From assembly GCF_040686855.1 (NCBI RefSeq), contig NZ_JBFBOG010000003.1, positions 186,001 to 250,000 on the forward strand: a stretch of 64,000 nt of DNA, read 5' to 3'. Position 1 is the first letter of the stretch. Every line of letters begins with the position of its first letter. Shown piece after piece: positions 56,592-64,000 of this stretch. The notes beneath the pieces are model-generated. The model was not told where the DNA came from. It saw nothing but the letters and a program-made list of their open reading frames with translations, and made no database searches. The stretch is from Leifsonia sp040686855. Its GTDB lineage: Bacteria; Actinomycetota; Actinomycetes; Actinomycetales; Microbacteriaceae. The position numbers and the translations under genes were made by a program.

Positions 56592-57968
56592 ATGACGCAG
56601 GCTGTGGACACTCTTGTCATTCTCGGAGCATCCGGCGACCTCACGTCGAGGCTGCTCCTCCCCGCCATCGGCCAGCTGCTCACCGATCAGCCGCAGCGCT
56701 CCATCTCGCTGGTCGGCTCGGCCGGAGACGATCTGGATGCGGACGCCTGGCGCGCGATCATCAAGAAGTCCTTCGCGACGGTCGGGGCGAAGGGCGACGC
56801 CGTCGAGAAGCTGCTGAAGGACACCCGCTACGTGAAGGCGGACGCCACCAGCGCCGACGACCTCAAGAGCCTGCTCGGGAGCGTGAAGGGCGTGCCCGCG
56901 CTGTACTTCGCGCTGCCGCCCGCGGTCACGGCGAAGGCATGCCAGGCGCTCGGCACCTTCGACCTGCCGAAGGGCCTCACGCTCGCGCTCGAGAAGCCGT
57001 TCGGGACCGACCGGCAGAGCGCCATCGCGCTCAACGCGCAGCTGGCGACCCTCGTGCCGGAGGACCAGATCCACCGCGTCGACCACTTCCTCGGGCGGTC
57101 GAGCGTGTTCAACATCCTCGGCGTCCGGTTCGCGAACAGCATCATGGAACCGCTCTGGGACGGCCTCCACATCGACCGCGTCGACGTGATCTACGACGAA
57201 ACCCTCGCCCTGGAGGGACGCGCGCGCTATTACGACGGAGCCGGCGCGCTGATGGACATGATCCAGAGCCACCTGCTGCAGGTCATGGCCGTGCTCGCCA
57301 TGGAGCCCCCGTCGACGCTCGGAGCGGCCGACCTGCGCGACGCGAAGCAGCTCGTGCTGCGGGCCACGAAGGTCTGGGGAGACGATCCGGTCGCCTCCAG
57401 CCGCCGGGCGCGCTATGCGGCGGGCGAGATCGACGGCAAGAAGCTGCCCGCCTACACGGACGAGGAGGGCGTCGACCCGTCGCGCGAGACGGAGACCCTG
57501 GCCGAGGTCACGCTGCAGGTGGACACCTGGCGATGGAAGGGCGTGCCGTTCACCCTGCGCTCGGGCAAGGCCCTCGGCAGCCGCCGGCGCGAGATGGTGG
57601 TCACCTTCACACCAGCGGCGCACATCCCGACCGGGCTGAAGGGGTCGACGGAGCCCGCGAAGCTGCGCCTCCTGTTCGCGCCGGACTCGATGTCGATCGA
57701 GATCAACATCAACGGCACCGGCGATCCCTACGAGCTGGAGCGGACGACGCTCACCGCCGACTTCGGCCCAGGCGCGCTCCTGGCCTACGGCGAAGTGCTG
57801 GAGGGCATCCTCGACGGCGACCCGTCGCTGTCCGTGCGCGCCGACACGGCGGTGGAGTGCTGGCGGATCGTCGAGCCGGTGCTGGCGGCGTGGCGTGACG
57901 GGAAGGTCCCGCTCGAGGAGTACCCGGCGGGCTCGGAGGGCCCGGAGGACTGGCCCGAGCTGGGCTGA
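56592..57968 (+). CDS. Glucose-6-phosphate dehydrogenase-like protein
   Basis: This 458-residue enzyme has the NADP-binding start VDTLVILGASGDLTSRLLLP, LEKPFGTDRQSAIALNAQLA, the active-site segment QIHRVDHFLGRSSVFNILGV and VDTWRWKGVPFTLRSGKALG. The classic zwf motif RIDHYLGKE is changed to RVDHFLGRS and the protein is shorter than typical zwf (about 490-515 residues), so it is likely a divergent paralogue; no opcA or pgl neighbours. It would oxidise glucose 6-phosphate in the pentose phosphate pathway. The frame extends to GTG 56583. Confidence 0.85.
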   Translation: MTQAVDTLVILGASGDLTSRLLLPAIGQLLTDQPQRSISLVGSAGDDLDADAWRAIIKKSFATVGAKGDAVEKLLKDTRYVKADATSADDLKSLLGSVKGVPALYFALPPAVTAKACQALGTFDLPKGLTLALEKPFGTDRQSAIALNAQLATLVPEDQIHRVDHFLGRSSVFNILGVRFANSIMEPLWDGLHIDRVDVIYDETLALEGRARYYDGAGALMDMIQSHLLQVMAVLAMEPPSTLGAADLRDAKQLVLRATKVWGDDPVASSRRARYAAGEIDGKKLPAYTDEEGVDPSRETETLAEVTLQVDTWRWKGVPFTLRSGKALGSRRREMVVTFTPAAHIPTGLKGSTEPAKLRLLFAPDSMSIEININGTGDPYELERTTLTADFGPGALLAYGEVLEGILDGDPSLSVRADTAVECWRIVEPVLAAWRDGKVPLEEYPAGSEGPEDWPELG

Positions 57969-58016
57969 GCGCCGCACGTGCGCGGCGCGCGGCCTGCGGC
58001 GGCGCGCCGCCCGGGG

Positions 58017-58514
58017 TCAGGCCGCGGTGCGGTGCGAGACCAGCGGGAATTCGCCGGTCACCGGCTTGCGGAGGTCCGTCCACTGCGTGATCGGGGCGGG
58101 CTCCCAGCCGAACGCGGCGGGCTCGACCTCGGTGGCGGGCTCCTCCGCCTCGGCGGCGGAGACCTCTACGACCGGAGCGGCCTCGGCGACGTGCGCGTGC
58201 ACGACGTCGGTCTCGGCGGGCGTGTCGGCGACCGACGCGGCCAGGTGCTGCGGTGCGGTCAGCGACTCGCCGGCCTCGAGGCGGCGACGTGCCTCGGCGA
58301 TCGCGGCGGCGATGCCGACCGAGACCGACTGGGCGAGGATCGAGTGGAAGATGGTGTCGGTGTCGTCCTGGGCGCGGCGGACGACAGTCCACTCGCCGTC
58401 CTCTCCGATGAGCTCGGACACCTTGCCGTGCACGAGCTCGAGGATCTGGGCATCCGTCAACTGCGGAACCGGAGCCGCCGGCACCGCCGCGGCATGCCGC
58501 CTACGACCAAACAT
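58017..58514 (-). CDS. Conserved hypothetical protein of Microbacteriaceae type
   Basis: This 165-residue protein begins MFGRRRHAAAVPAAPVPQLT. A structured N-terminal half follows (DAQILELVHGKVSELIGEDG EWTVVRRAQDDTDTIFHSIL). The C-terminal half is Ala/Glu/Val-rich and probably disordered (VVEVSAAEAEEPATEVEPAA), ending ITQWTDLRKPVTGEFPLVSH. No TM or known domain. The start at 58514 is chosen over 58586 because of the basic MFGRRRH N-terminus. Confidence 0.65.
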   Translation of the reverse strand: MFGRRRHAAAVPAAPVPQLTDAQILELVHGKVSELIGEDGEWTVVRRAQDDTDTIFHSILAQSVSVGIAAAIAEARRRLEAGESLTAPQHLAASVADTPAETDVVHAHVAEAAPVVEVSAAEAEEPATEVEPAAFGWEPAPITQWTDLRKPVTGEFPLVSHRTAA

Positions 58515-58613
58515 CGCGCAACCCCTTCCAGGTTCACCAAGTAATACAAGTGTCCTGGAGGAATGCCGCGGAAACCCGCGCAACACGCCGGGAGATCCGC
58601 GGAAATCGGCGGG

Positions 58614-58832
58614 TCAGCGGCCCTTTCGTCCACCGGCCGGGTTGGATTCGCGCTCGGAGGCCTCGCGCGTCTCCTGCAGCACGGCCCCGACGGCCAGCGC
58701 CAGCGAGATGCCGGCGTTGATCCACATCAGGGGGACGCGCCAGTCGCGAGGTCCGCTCTTGGAGGACTGGATGGTCGTCCAGAGTCCGATCGCCGCACTG
58801 ATCACGGCGCCGTTGAAGAGGTACTTGCGCAT
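58614..58832 (-). CDS. Small two-TM membrane protein
   Basis: This 72-residue protein begins MRKYLFNGAVISAAIGLWTT and has a second hydrophobic stretch, PLMWINAGISLALAVGAVLQ, then a charged tail, ETREASERESNPAGGRKGR. AAAGGAA precedes the ATG. It is divergent from the SLC13-like transporter. No family is recognised. Confidence 0.65.
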   Translation of the reverse strand: MRKYLFNGAVISAAIGLWTTIQSSKSGPRDWRVPLMWINAGISLALAVGAVLQETREASERESNPAGGRKGR

Positions 58833-58894
58833 CCGATTCCTTTCCGGGTCGTCCCGTAGCGTACGCTTCGATGGTCTGGGCCGGGAGGAGGAGG

Positions 58895-60049
58895 ATGCGC
58901 ACCGCGATCGTGGGCGCCGTGCTCCTCGTGCTCGGCGCGATCGCCGTGGCCACCGGTCTGCTGCCGGTGCCGGAGGCGATCGAGCTGTGGGACCGTGTCT
59001 GGCCCATCCTGCTCTTCGTCGTCGCCATCACCGTGGTGACCGAGCTCGCCGCCGAGGCGGGTGTCTTCACCGTGCTCGCACAGCAGACCGCGCGCTGGGG
59101 CCGCGGGCGCGCCTGGGTGCTGTGGCTCCTCGTCGTCGTCGTCGCGGCGCTGAGCACCGTCTTCCTGTCGCTCGACACGACCGCGGTGCTGCTCACGCCG
59201 GTCGTGATCGTGATGGCGCGGCACGCCGGGCTGAACCCGCTGCCGTTCGCGCTGACCACCGTGTGGATGGCGAACGCCGGCTCGCTGCTGCTGCCCGTGT
59301 CCAACCTGACCAACCTGCTCGCGCAGCACTCCATGGGCGACCCGTCGCCGGCGGCGTTCGCCGCGCTCATGTGGGCGCCGGCGCTGGTGGCGATGATAGT
59401 GCCGATGATCGTGGTGTTCGTCATCGCGCGGCGTTCGCTCCTCGTCCGCTACGAGACCGGGGAGGAGGACGGCATCGAGGACCGGGTGCTGTTCTGGGTC
59501 TCCGGAGCGGTCGTGGTGGCGCTGGTCCCGCTGCTGGTCTCGGGATTGCCGGTGTGGCTGCCGACGACGATCGCCGCGGTGGTGCTCGTGGTCCTGTTCC
59601 TGGTGCGCCGCCGCGGGGTCGTGCGGTTCGGGCTGCTGCCCTGGCAGCTGGTGCTGCTCGCCTCCGGACTGTTCCTGTTCATCGAGGCGCTGCACGCGGC
59701 CGGGCTCGGGACGCTGATGGCGACGGTCTCCGGCACGGGGGAGTCGCCGCTGGCCCTGCTGCGCCTGTCGCTTACCGGGCTGGTCGGGGCGAACGCGATC
59801 GACAACCTCCCGGCCTACCTCGCGCTGGAACCGGTCGCCGAGAGCCCGGCCCGGCTGGCCGCCCTGCTCATCGGCGTGAACGCCGGTCCGCTCATCACGC
59901 CGTGGGCGTCGCTCGCGACCCTGCTGTGGCACCAGCGGCTGACGTCGTTCGACGTCGAGATCCGCTGGTCCCGCTACATGCTCCTGGGCCTCATCGTCGC
60001 CCCCGTCACCGTGGTCCTCGCCACCCTGGCCCTCTCCGCCACCCTCTGA
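58895..60049 (+). CDS. ArsB/NhaD-like (SLC13/IT superfamily) membrane transporter
   Basis: This protein of about 384 residues has ten or more TM helices. WPILLFVVAITVVTELAAEA, VFLSLDTTAVLLTPVVIVMA, NAGSLLLPVSNLTNLLAQHS and the C-terminal GLVGANAIDNLPAYLALEPV with GVNAGPLITPWASLATLLWH are ion-transporter superfamily signatures; the repeated loop with SNLTNL and N-A-G-P is typical of ArsB/NhaD. No arsR or arsC lies nearby, so arsenite specificity is unproven. ATG 58895 follows GGAGGAGGAGG; ATG 58871 is an alternative. Confidence 0.85.
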   Translation: MRTAIVGAVLLVLGAIAVATGLLPVPEAIELWDRVWPILLFVVAITVVTELAAEAGVFTVLAQQTARWGRGRAWVLWLLVVVVAALSTVFLSLDTTAVLLTPVVIVMARHAGLNPLPFALTTVWMANAGSLLLPVSNLTNLLAQHSMGDPSPAAFAALMWAPALVAMIVPMIVVFVIARRSLLVRYETGEEDGIEDRVLFWVSGAVVVALVPLLVSGLPVWLPTTIAAVVLVVLFLVRRRGVVRFGLLPWQLVLLASGLFLFIEALHAAGLGTLMATVSGTGESPLALLRLSLTGLVGANAIDNLPAYLALEPVAESPARLAALLIGVNAGPLITPWASLATLLWHQRLTSFDVEIRWSRYMLLGLIVAPVTVVLATLALSATL

Positions 60050-60061
60050 CCCTCCGCCCCG

Positions 60062-60121
60062 TCGAGTACACGAAGAGTGCACGCTCGCACGGCGCGTCGC
60101 GTGCACTCTTCGTGTACTCGA
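60062..60121. repeat. Perfect 23-bp inverted repeat with 14-nt loop
   Basis: The arms 60062-60084 and 60099-60121 are exact complements and contain GAGTACACGAAGAGTGCAC. The hairpin sits exactly between the ends of two convergent genes (60049 and 60131), the position of a bidirectional terminator. It lacks T-tracts and is only moderately GC-rich compared with the local DNA, more like a mobile or regulatory palindrome. Confidence 0.85.
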
Positions 60122-60130
60122 TGGAGGGGG

Positions 60131-62110
60131 CTATTCGGCGGGGAGGAGCTGGGCGGCGTTGATCACGCGGCGGCGGGCGACGGCGATCAGGGCGAGGGCG
60201 AAGCCGAGGGCCGCCCACAGGAGCAGGCCTCCGAGGCCGCGCCAGGCGTCCGCGGAGCCGTCGATCGCGCCCTGCATGGCGGCGATGGCGGGAGCCGTCG
60301 GCAGCCGCGGCAGCGCCGCGTCGAAGAAGTCGGGCGCGGTCGAGACGATGCCGGAGGCCAGCGTGATCACCACGACGAGCATCGACAGGAAGCGCCCGAC
60401 CCCGCCGAGCAGGGCGACCAGCCCGTGGTTCACCGCAGCGAAGGCGACGCCGGTCGCGGCCGCCAGCGCGGTGAAGCCGAACCAGTGCCCGACATCGAGT
60501 CCGAGGGCGGGAGCCATCACCGCGGACACGAGGACGCCCTGCAGCACGCCGAGCACGGCGGCCGGCACGAACCCGTCGAGCGCGATCAGGCCGGCGGCCC
60601 GCGAGGTCAGCAGCGCGCGGCGGGAGAGCGCCTGCAGCACGAGGAACGTCGCCAGCGCGCCGAGCCACAGCGCGACGGAGGCGAAGAGCGGGATGCTGGA
60701 GCTGCCGAACGCGGTGGTGCCCGAGGCCTTCTGCGTGACGGGCTCGGCGGCCACCTTCGCGAGGCTGGTCCGCTCGCCGCTGTCGTACGACGGCAGCTGC
60801 TTCACCGCCGTGTGCAGGCCCGTGGCGAGGGACGACGCGCCGGAGGCGGACTGGTCGGCCCCCGAGGCGAGCGCCGGGATGCCGTCGCTCAGCTGCTGGA
60901 CGCCGGTCGCGAGCTGCTGCGCGCCGTCCGCGGACTGCGAGGCTCCCGAGGCGAGCTGCTGGGCGCCGGAGGCGGACTGCGCGACGCCGCCGGAGAGCTG
61001 TGCGGCGCCCGCGGCCGACTGCCCGATGCCGCTCGAGAGCGCCGTCAGCCCGGTCGCGAGTCCCGCGTTGCCGCTCGCCACCGTGGAGGCGAGGCCGGAC
61101 AGGCTCGGGCGCCCGCCCGGCCCGGGCTCCGTGATCCCGTTCTGCGTCTGCTTGATGCCCGCGCAGATGGGGTCCGCAGCAGTGTGGAGGGCGACGCAGT
61201 TGGTGTAGAGCTCGCCCAGCCCGGAGGCCGTCTGATCGACGCCCGTCGACACCCCGCCGGCCGCGGCGGCGAGCTGCTGCGCCTGCGAGGGGAGGGCAGC
61301 GGTCTTCTCGTTCAGCGTCTGCAGGCCGCCCGCGAGCGAGGTGGCGCCGCCGGAGAGCTGCTGGAGTCCGTCCGCGAGCCCGGACGTCCCGTCCGACAGC
61401 TGCGAGATGCCGCCCGCGAGGGATGATGCGCCGGTCGACAGCTGCGCGGCACCGTCCGCGAGCTGGTGCGTCCCGCTCGCGAGCTGCGTCAGTCCGCCGG
61501 CCAGCTGATCGGCGCCGGTGGCGGCCTTGCCCAGCTGCTCGCCGAGCGTGTTGAAGCCCACGTACACGTTCTCGATGTAGGTCGAGGTCAGCTGCTTGTT
61601 CAGCACCGACGTAGCGGTGGTGGTCACCGCCTGGCTGATCGCCGGGTCCACGAGCTTCGAGTCCTTGCTGGTGCGCACGTCGATGGTGGCCTGGGTCGCC
61701 TCCGACGCCTTCCCCGCGGTCGAGGTCGCCGCCTTCGAGAAGTTCTCCGGGATGGTCACGACCGAGACGTACTCGCCGCTCGCCATGCCCTTGTCGGCGT
61801 CCTTCTTATCCGTGAGCACCCAGGTGAAGTTGTCGTTCTTCGTGTCGAGCAGCCCCGCGGCCATCTGGCGCCCGAGCGGGACCGTCTGGCCGTTCAGCGT
61901 GACCGGCTGGTCGAGGTTGACCACGGCCGCCTTGACGTCGTGCAGGCGTTCGGTGGGGTTCCAGAGGGCCCAGACGAGCAGCCCGCCGATGACGAGCGGG
62001 ACGAGCAGGATGCCGGCGATGGTGAGCCACGTCACTCGCTTGTCGGAGCGCATCCGCTCCAGCGAGAACAGCGACCCGGGACGGCGCAGGGGAGAGGTGG
62101 GCGTGGTCAT
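60131..62110 (-). CDS. YhgE/Pip family membrane protein
   Basis: This 659-residue protein has TM1 WLTIAGILLVPLVIGGLLVW, then the Pip N-terminal block AAVVNLDQPVTLNGQTVPLG and WVLTDKKDADKGMASGEYVS. A long extracellular region (about residues 195-470) is made of heptad-like repeats such as QLASGTHQLADGAAQLSTGA. Five C-terminal ABC-2-like TM helices follow (from IPLFASVALWLGALATFLVL). The family includes the phage infection protein of Lactococcus and ESX-like membrane proteins. ATG 62110 overlaps the MmpL stop by 1 nt, so the two form an operon. Confidence 0.9.
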   Translation of the reverse strand: MTTPTSPLRRPGSLFSLERMRSDKRVTWLTIAGILLVPLVIGGLLVWALWNPTERLHDVKAAVVNLDQPVTLNGQTVPLGRQMAAGLLDTKNDNFTWVLTDKKDADKGMASGEYVSVVTIPENFSKAATSTAGKASEATQATIDVRTSKDSKLVDPAISQAVTTTATSVLNKQLTSTYIENVYVGFNTLGEQLGKAATGADQLAGGLTQLASGTHQLADGAAQLSTGASSLAGGISQLSDGTSGLADGLQQLSGGATSLAGGLQTLNEKTAALPSQAQQLAAAAGGVSTGVDQTASGLGELYTNCVALHTAADPICAGIKQTQNGITEPGPGGRPSLSGLASTVASGNAGLATGLTALSSGIGQSAAGAAQLSGGVAQSASGAQQLASGASQSADGAQQLATGVQQLSDGIPALASGADQSASGASSLATGLHTAVKQLPSYDSGERTSLAKVAAEPVTQKASGTTAFGSSSIPLFASVALWLGALATFLVLQALSRRALLTSRAAGLIALDGFVPAAVLGVLQGVLVSAVMAPALGLDVGHWFGFTALAAATGVAFAAVNHGLVALLGGVGRFLSMLVVVITLASGIVSTAPDFFDAALPRLPTAPAIAAMQGAIDGSADAWRGLGGLLLWAALGFALALIAVARRRVINAAQLLPAE

Positions 62111-64000
62111 CAGGCGTTCGTCTTCTCGAGGTGGGCGCCGTGCTCGGCGCGGTCGGTGTCGGTGAGGTCGGTGACGGGCGCCGCGGTGCGCGGCGCGCCG
62201 GAGAGGTCGACGGCGGTCGGCTCGGCCGTGTCGGGCAGCAGATCGTCGAGGCCGGACGGGTCGACGCAGCTCACGACGAGCGCGAACGGACGCTCGTCGA
62301 CGCGCGCCCGGCTGAGCGCCGCGGTCAGCTCGGCGCGGAGGCGGCGGCGCTCGACCGGGTCGGTCACGGTGTCGACCCCGTCCAGGGCCAGAAGCTTCGG
62401 GCGGCTGTCGAGCGCGCGACGGACGTCCTCCACCGGGGTGTCGGAGTGATCGAGCCGCACGACCGAGGTGGCGGACCGGACTGCCGCCCCGCGCGTCGGC
62501 AGGACGAACCCGGCGACCTTCACGATGCCGCCGTCGACGTGCGTCCGTCCGGTGATCGCCATCAGCAGCGCGAGGGCCGCGGTGCGGTCGCCGCCGTGCA
62601 CGACCAGCACCTCGCCGTCGCCGAGCCGGAACGACACGTCGCCGACCAGCGTGCGCGTGCGCGTCGCGACCGTCAGGCCCTCTGCGGCGGCGACATCGGT
62701 CGCGCCCGGCTCGGGCCAGTCGGCGAGCTGGAGCTCCTTCTGCAGGCCGTCGCCCTCGACGTCGAAGGACGGGAGGATGCGGTCGAGCCAGCGCGGCATC
62801 CACCAGGCCTTGTCGCCGAGCAGCTGCAGCACCGCCGGCACCAGCGTCATGCGGACGATGAACGCGTCCACGAACACGCCGACGGCGAGGCCGAGCGCGA
62901 TCGGCTTGATGGACGCGTCGCCTTCCGGCACGAACGCGGCGAACACCGAGATCATGATGATCGCGGCGGCGGTCACGACCTTGGCCGAGCCGACGAAGCC
63001 GCTCTGGATGGCGCGGCGCGCGTTGCCGCCGTGCACGTAGTCCTCGCGGATGCGGCTGACCAGGAAGACCTCGTAGTCCATCGCCAGTCCGAACAGCACG
63101 CCCATCAGGATGATCGGCATGAACGAGATGATCGGCCCGGTCTTGTCGACGTGCAGCGCATCCGACAGCCAGCCCCACTCGAACACGGCCGTCACGGCGC
63201 CGAACGCCACGCCCACCGACAGCAGGTAGCCGAGTGCCGCCTTGATCGGCACCGCGATCGAGCGGAACACCATCGTGAGCAGGATGAGCGACAGCCCGAC
63301 CACGAGAACGCCGAACGGCAGCAGGGCGCCGCCGAGCCGCGACGACACGTCGATCTGCGCGGCGGTGTTGCCGGTGACCTTGAGGTCGACGCCGTACTCG
63401 TCGAGGAAGTGCTGGTGCTTCGCGCGGATCTCGGCGACGAGGTCGGCGGTCTTGGGATCGTCCGGGCCGGTGGTCGGCACGACCTGCACGATCCCGGTGT
63501 CGGCGGTCGCGTTCGGGGTCGCCAGCGGCACCGAGGCGACGCCCGGCATGTCGGCGATCTCGTCGCCGATCTTCTTCATGAGACCGAGCGGGTCGGTGCT
63601 CTGGATGATGGACCCGGTCACGATCAGCGGCCCGTTGTAGCCGGGGCCGAAGTGCTCGGAGACGAGGTCGTACGCGACGCGTGCGGACGAGCTCTCGGGC
63701 TGCGAGCCGGCGTCGGGCAGAGCCAGCCGCAGCTGCAGCGCCGGGAGGGCGGCGATGCCGAGGCCGACGATGACGGCCACGACGGTGACGATCGGGAAGC
63801 GCGTGACGGCACGCACCCAGCCGCGGAAGAACCCGCGGGGGATCTCGGCGTTCGCCGCGTGCGCGAAGTCGGCGGCGGGAGCGGGCGTGGGCTCCGGAGA
63901 AGGCGTCTCCTCGCCTTCGGCCGCAGCCGCCGCGCGACGCTTCTCCTCGCGGGCCGCCTTGCGGCGACCAGGGGTGAGGCGGGCTCCGGCGAAGCCAAGC
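62110..64000 (-). CDS. MMPL/RND family transporter (N-terminal half outside window) with degenerate ABC-like C-terminus
   Basis: The frame is open to base 64000, and the visible 629 residues are the second half of an MmpL-type RND exporter. They comprise a charged linker (REEKRRAAAAEGEETPSPEP), a TM helix VTVVAVIVGLGIAALPALQL, a periplasmic domain, and the TM block with GVLFGLAMDYEVFLVSRIRE. The last 198 residues (62113-62706) form a domain with ABC-ATPase order, but the P-loop is VHGGDRTAALALL and Walker B is LLALDGVDTVTDP. Lipid or drug export is likely; the fused domain is unusual. Confidence 0.9.
   Translation of the reverse strand, partial: LGFAGARLTPGRRKAAREEKRRAAAAAEGEETPSPEPTPAPAADFAHAANAEIPRGFFRGWVRAVTRFPIVTVVAVIVGLGIAALPALQLRLALPDAGSQPESSSARVAYDLVSEHFGPGYNGPLIVTGSIIQSTDPLGLMKKIGDEIADMPGVASVPLATPNATADTGIVQVVPTTGPDDPKTADLVAEIRAKHQHFLDEYGVDLKVTGNTAAQIDVSSRLGGALLPFGVLVVGLSLILLTMVFRSIAVPIKAALGYLLSVGVAFGAVTAVFEWGWLSDALHVDKTGPIISFMPIILMGVLFGLAMDYEVFLVSRIREDYVHGGNARRAIQSGFVGSAKVVTAAAIIMISVFAAFVPEGDASIKPIALGLAVGVFVDAFIVRMTLVPAVLQLLGDKAWWMPRWLDRILPSFDVEGDGLQKELQLADWPEPGATDVAAAEGLTVATRTRTLVGDVSFRLGDGEVLVVHGGDRTAALALLMAITGRTHVDGGIVKVAGFVLPTRGAAVRSATSVVRLDHSDTPVEDVRRALDSRPKLLALDGVDTVTDPVERRRLRAELTAALSRARVDERPFALVVSCVDPSGLDDLLPDTAEPTAVDLSGAPRTAAPVTDLTDTDRAEHGAHLEKTNA

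Noticed and set aside
1..64000. CRISPR arrays, rRNA genes, complete insertion sequences
   Set aside because: No regularly spaced repeats, rRNA cores or transposase genes were seen on either strand.

Overview
This window is GC-rich, densely coded actinobacterial chromosome. The conserved block prfB-ftsE-ftsX-smpB-ssrA, the MmpL/YhgE membrane operon, the ClpS-DUF2017 pair and two copies of a small DUF7882-like protein typical of Microbacteriaceae suggest a Leifsonia-like member of that family. The genus is inferred from gene content, not from a search.

Layout. 1-9 kb: a truncated luciferase-like oxidoreductase, an MFS transporter, then translation and division housekeeping (RF2, FtsE, FtsX, SmpB), a tyrosine phosphatase, a SIMPL protein and the complete tmRNA gene. 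8.4-30.4 kb: mixed genome-specific genes. These include a large secreted FN3 protein beside a Ser/Thr kinase, an ArsR/CDF metal-efflux operon with an operator over its start codon, a MalT-like regulator flanked by two related 74-76 residue proteins, MFS and PLDc_N/SHOCT proteins, an orphan formylglycine-generating enzyme, an adenine-deaminase operon, an ABC-2 exporter operon and an AI-2E family protein. The two DUF7882 copies (near 8.8 kb and 29 kb) each face a small beta-rich protein convergently.

30.5-38.7 kb: an integrated element in tRNA-Lys(CTT). A 37-bp copy of the tRNA 3' end recurs exactly 8,100 bp downstream. Inside are a truncated, frameshifted integrase next to another truncated gene, phage-type remnants (HNH nuclease, frameshifted phage protein, holin-like protein), and intact cargo: an Abi/HEPN-like protein, a two-TM protein, a DUF4393/Abi-alpha-like protein, a TM-anchored helical protein and a CWB2 cell-wall protein. 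The cargo is the best candidate here for an undescribed, possibly anti-phage, module. A HepT-MntA toxin-antitoxin pair sits just outside the right attachment site.

39.4-52.5 kb: a GBL-receptor-like TetR with a palindrome upstream, an APC permease, an ECF42 sigma factor with its DGPF partner, and a seven-gene, mostly overlapping sugar operon: secreted enzyme of unknown family, LacI, CUT1 binding protein and two permeases, and two GH130-type enzymes. Its promoter has a perfect LacI-type palindrome over the predicted start. This looks like import and phosphorolysis of beta-mannosides.

52.6-64 kb: a baeRF-family protein, a 30-bp direct repeat, a GH15-clpS-DUF2017 operon, a G6PDH-like enzyme, an ion transporter, a perfect 23-bp inverted repeat, and a YhgE/Pip-MmpL operon. 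The MmpL protein carries a degenerate ABC-ATPase-like C-terminal domain and runs off the window. Many genes start 6-7 nt after a TANNNT box, which points to widespread leaderless transcripts.
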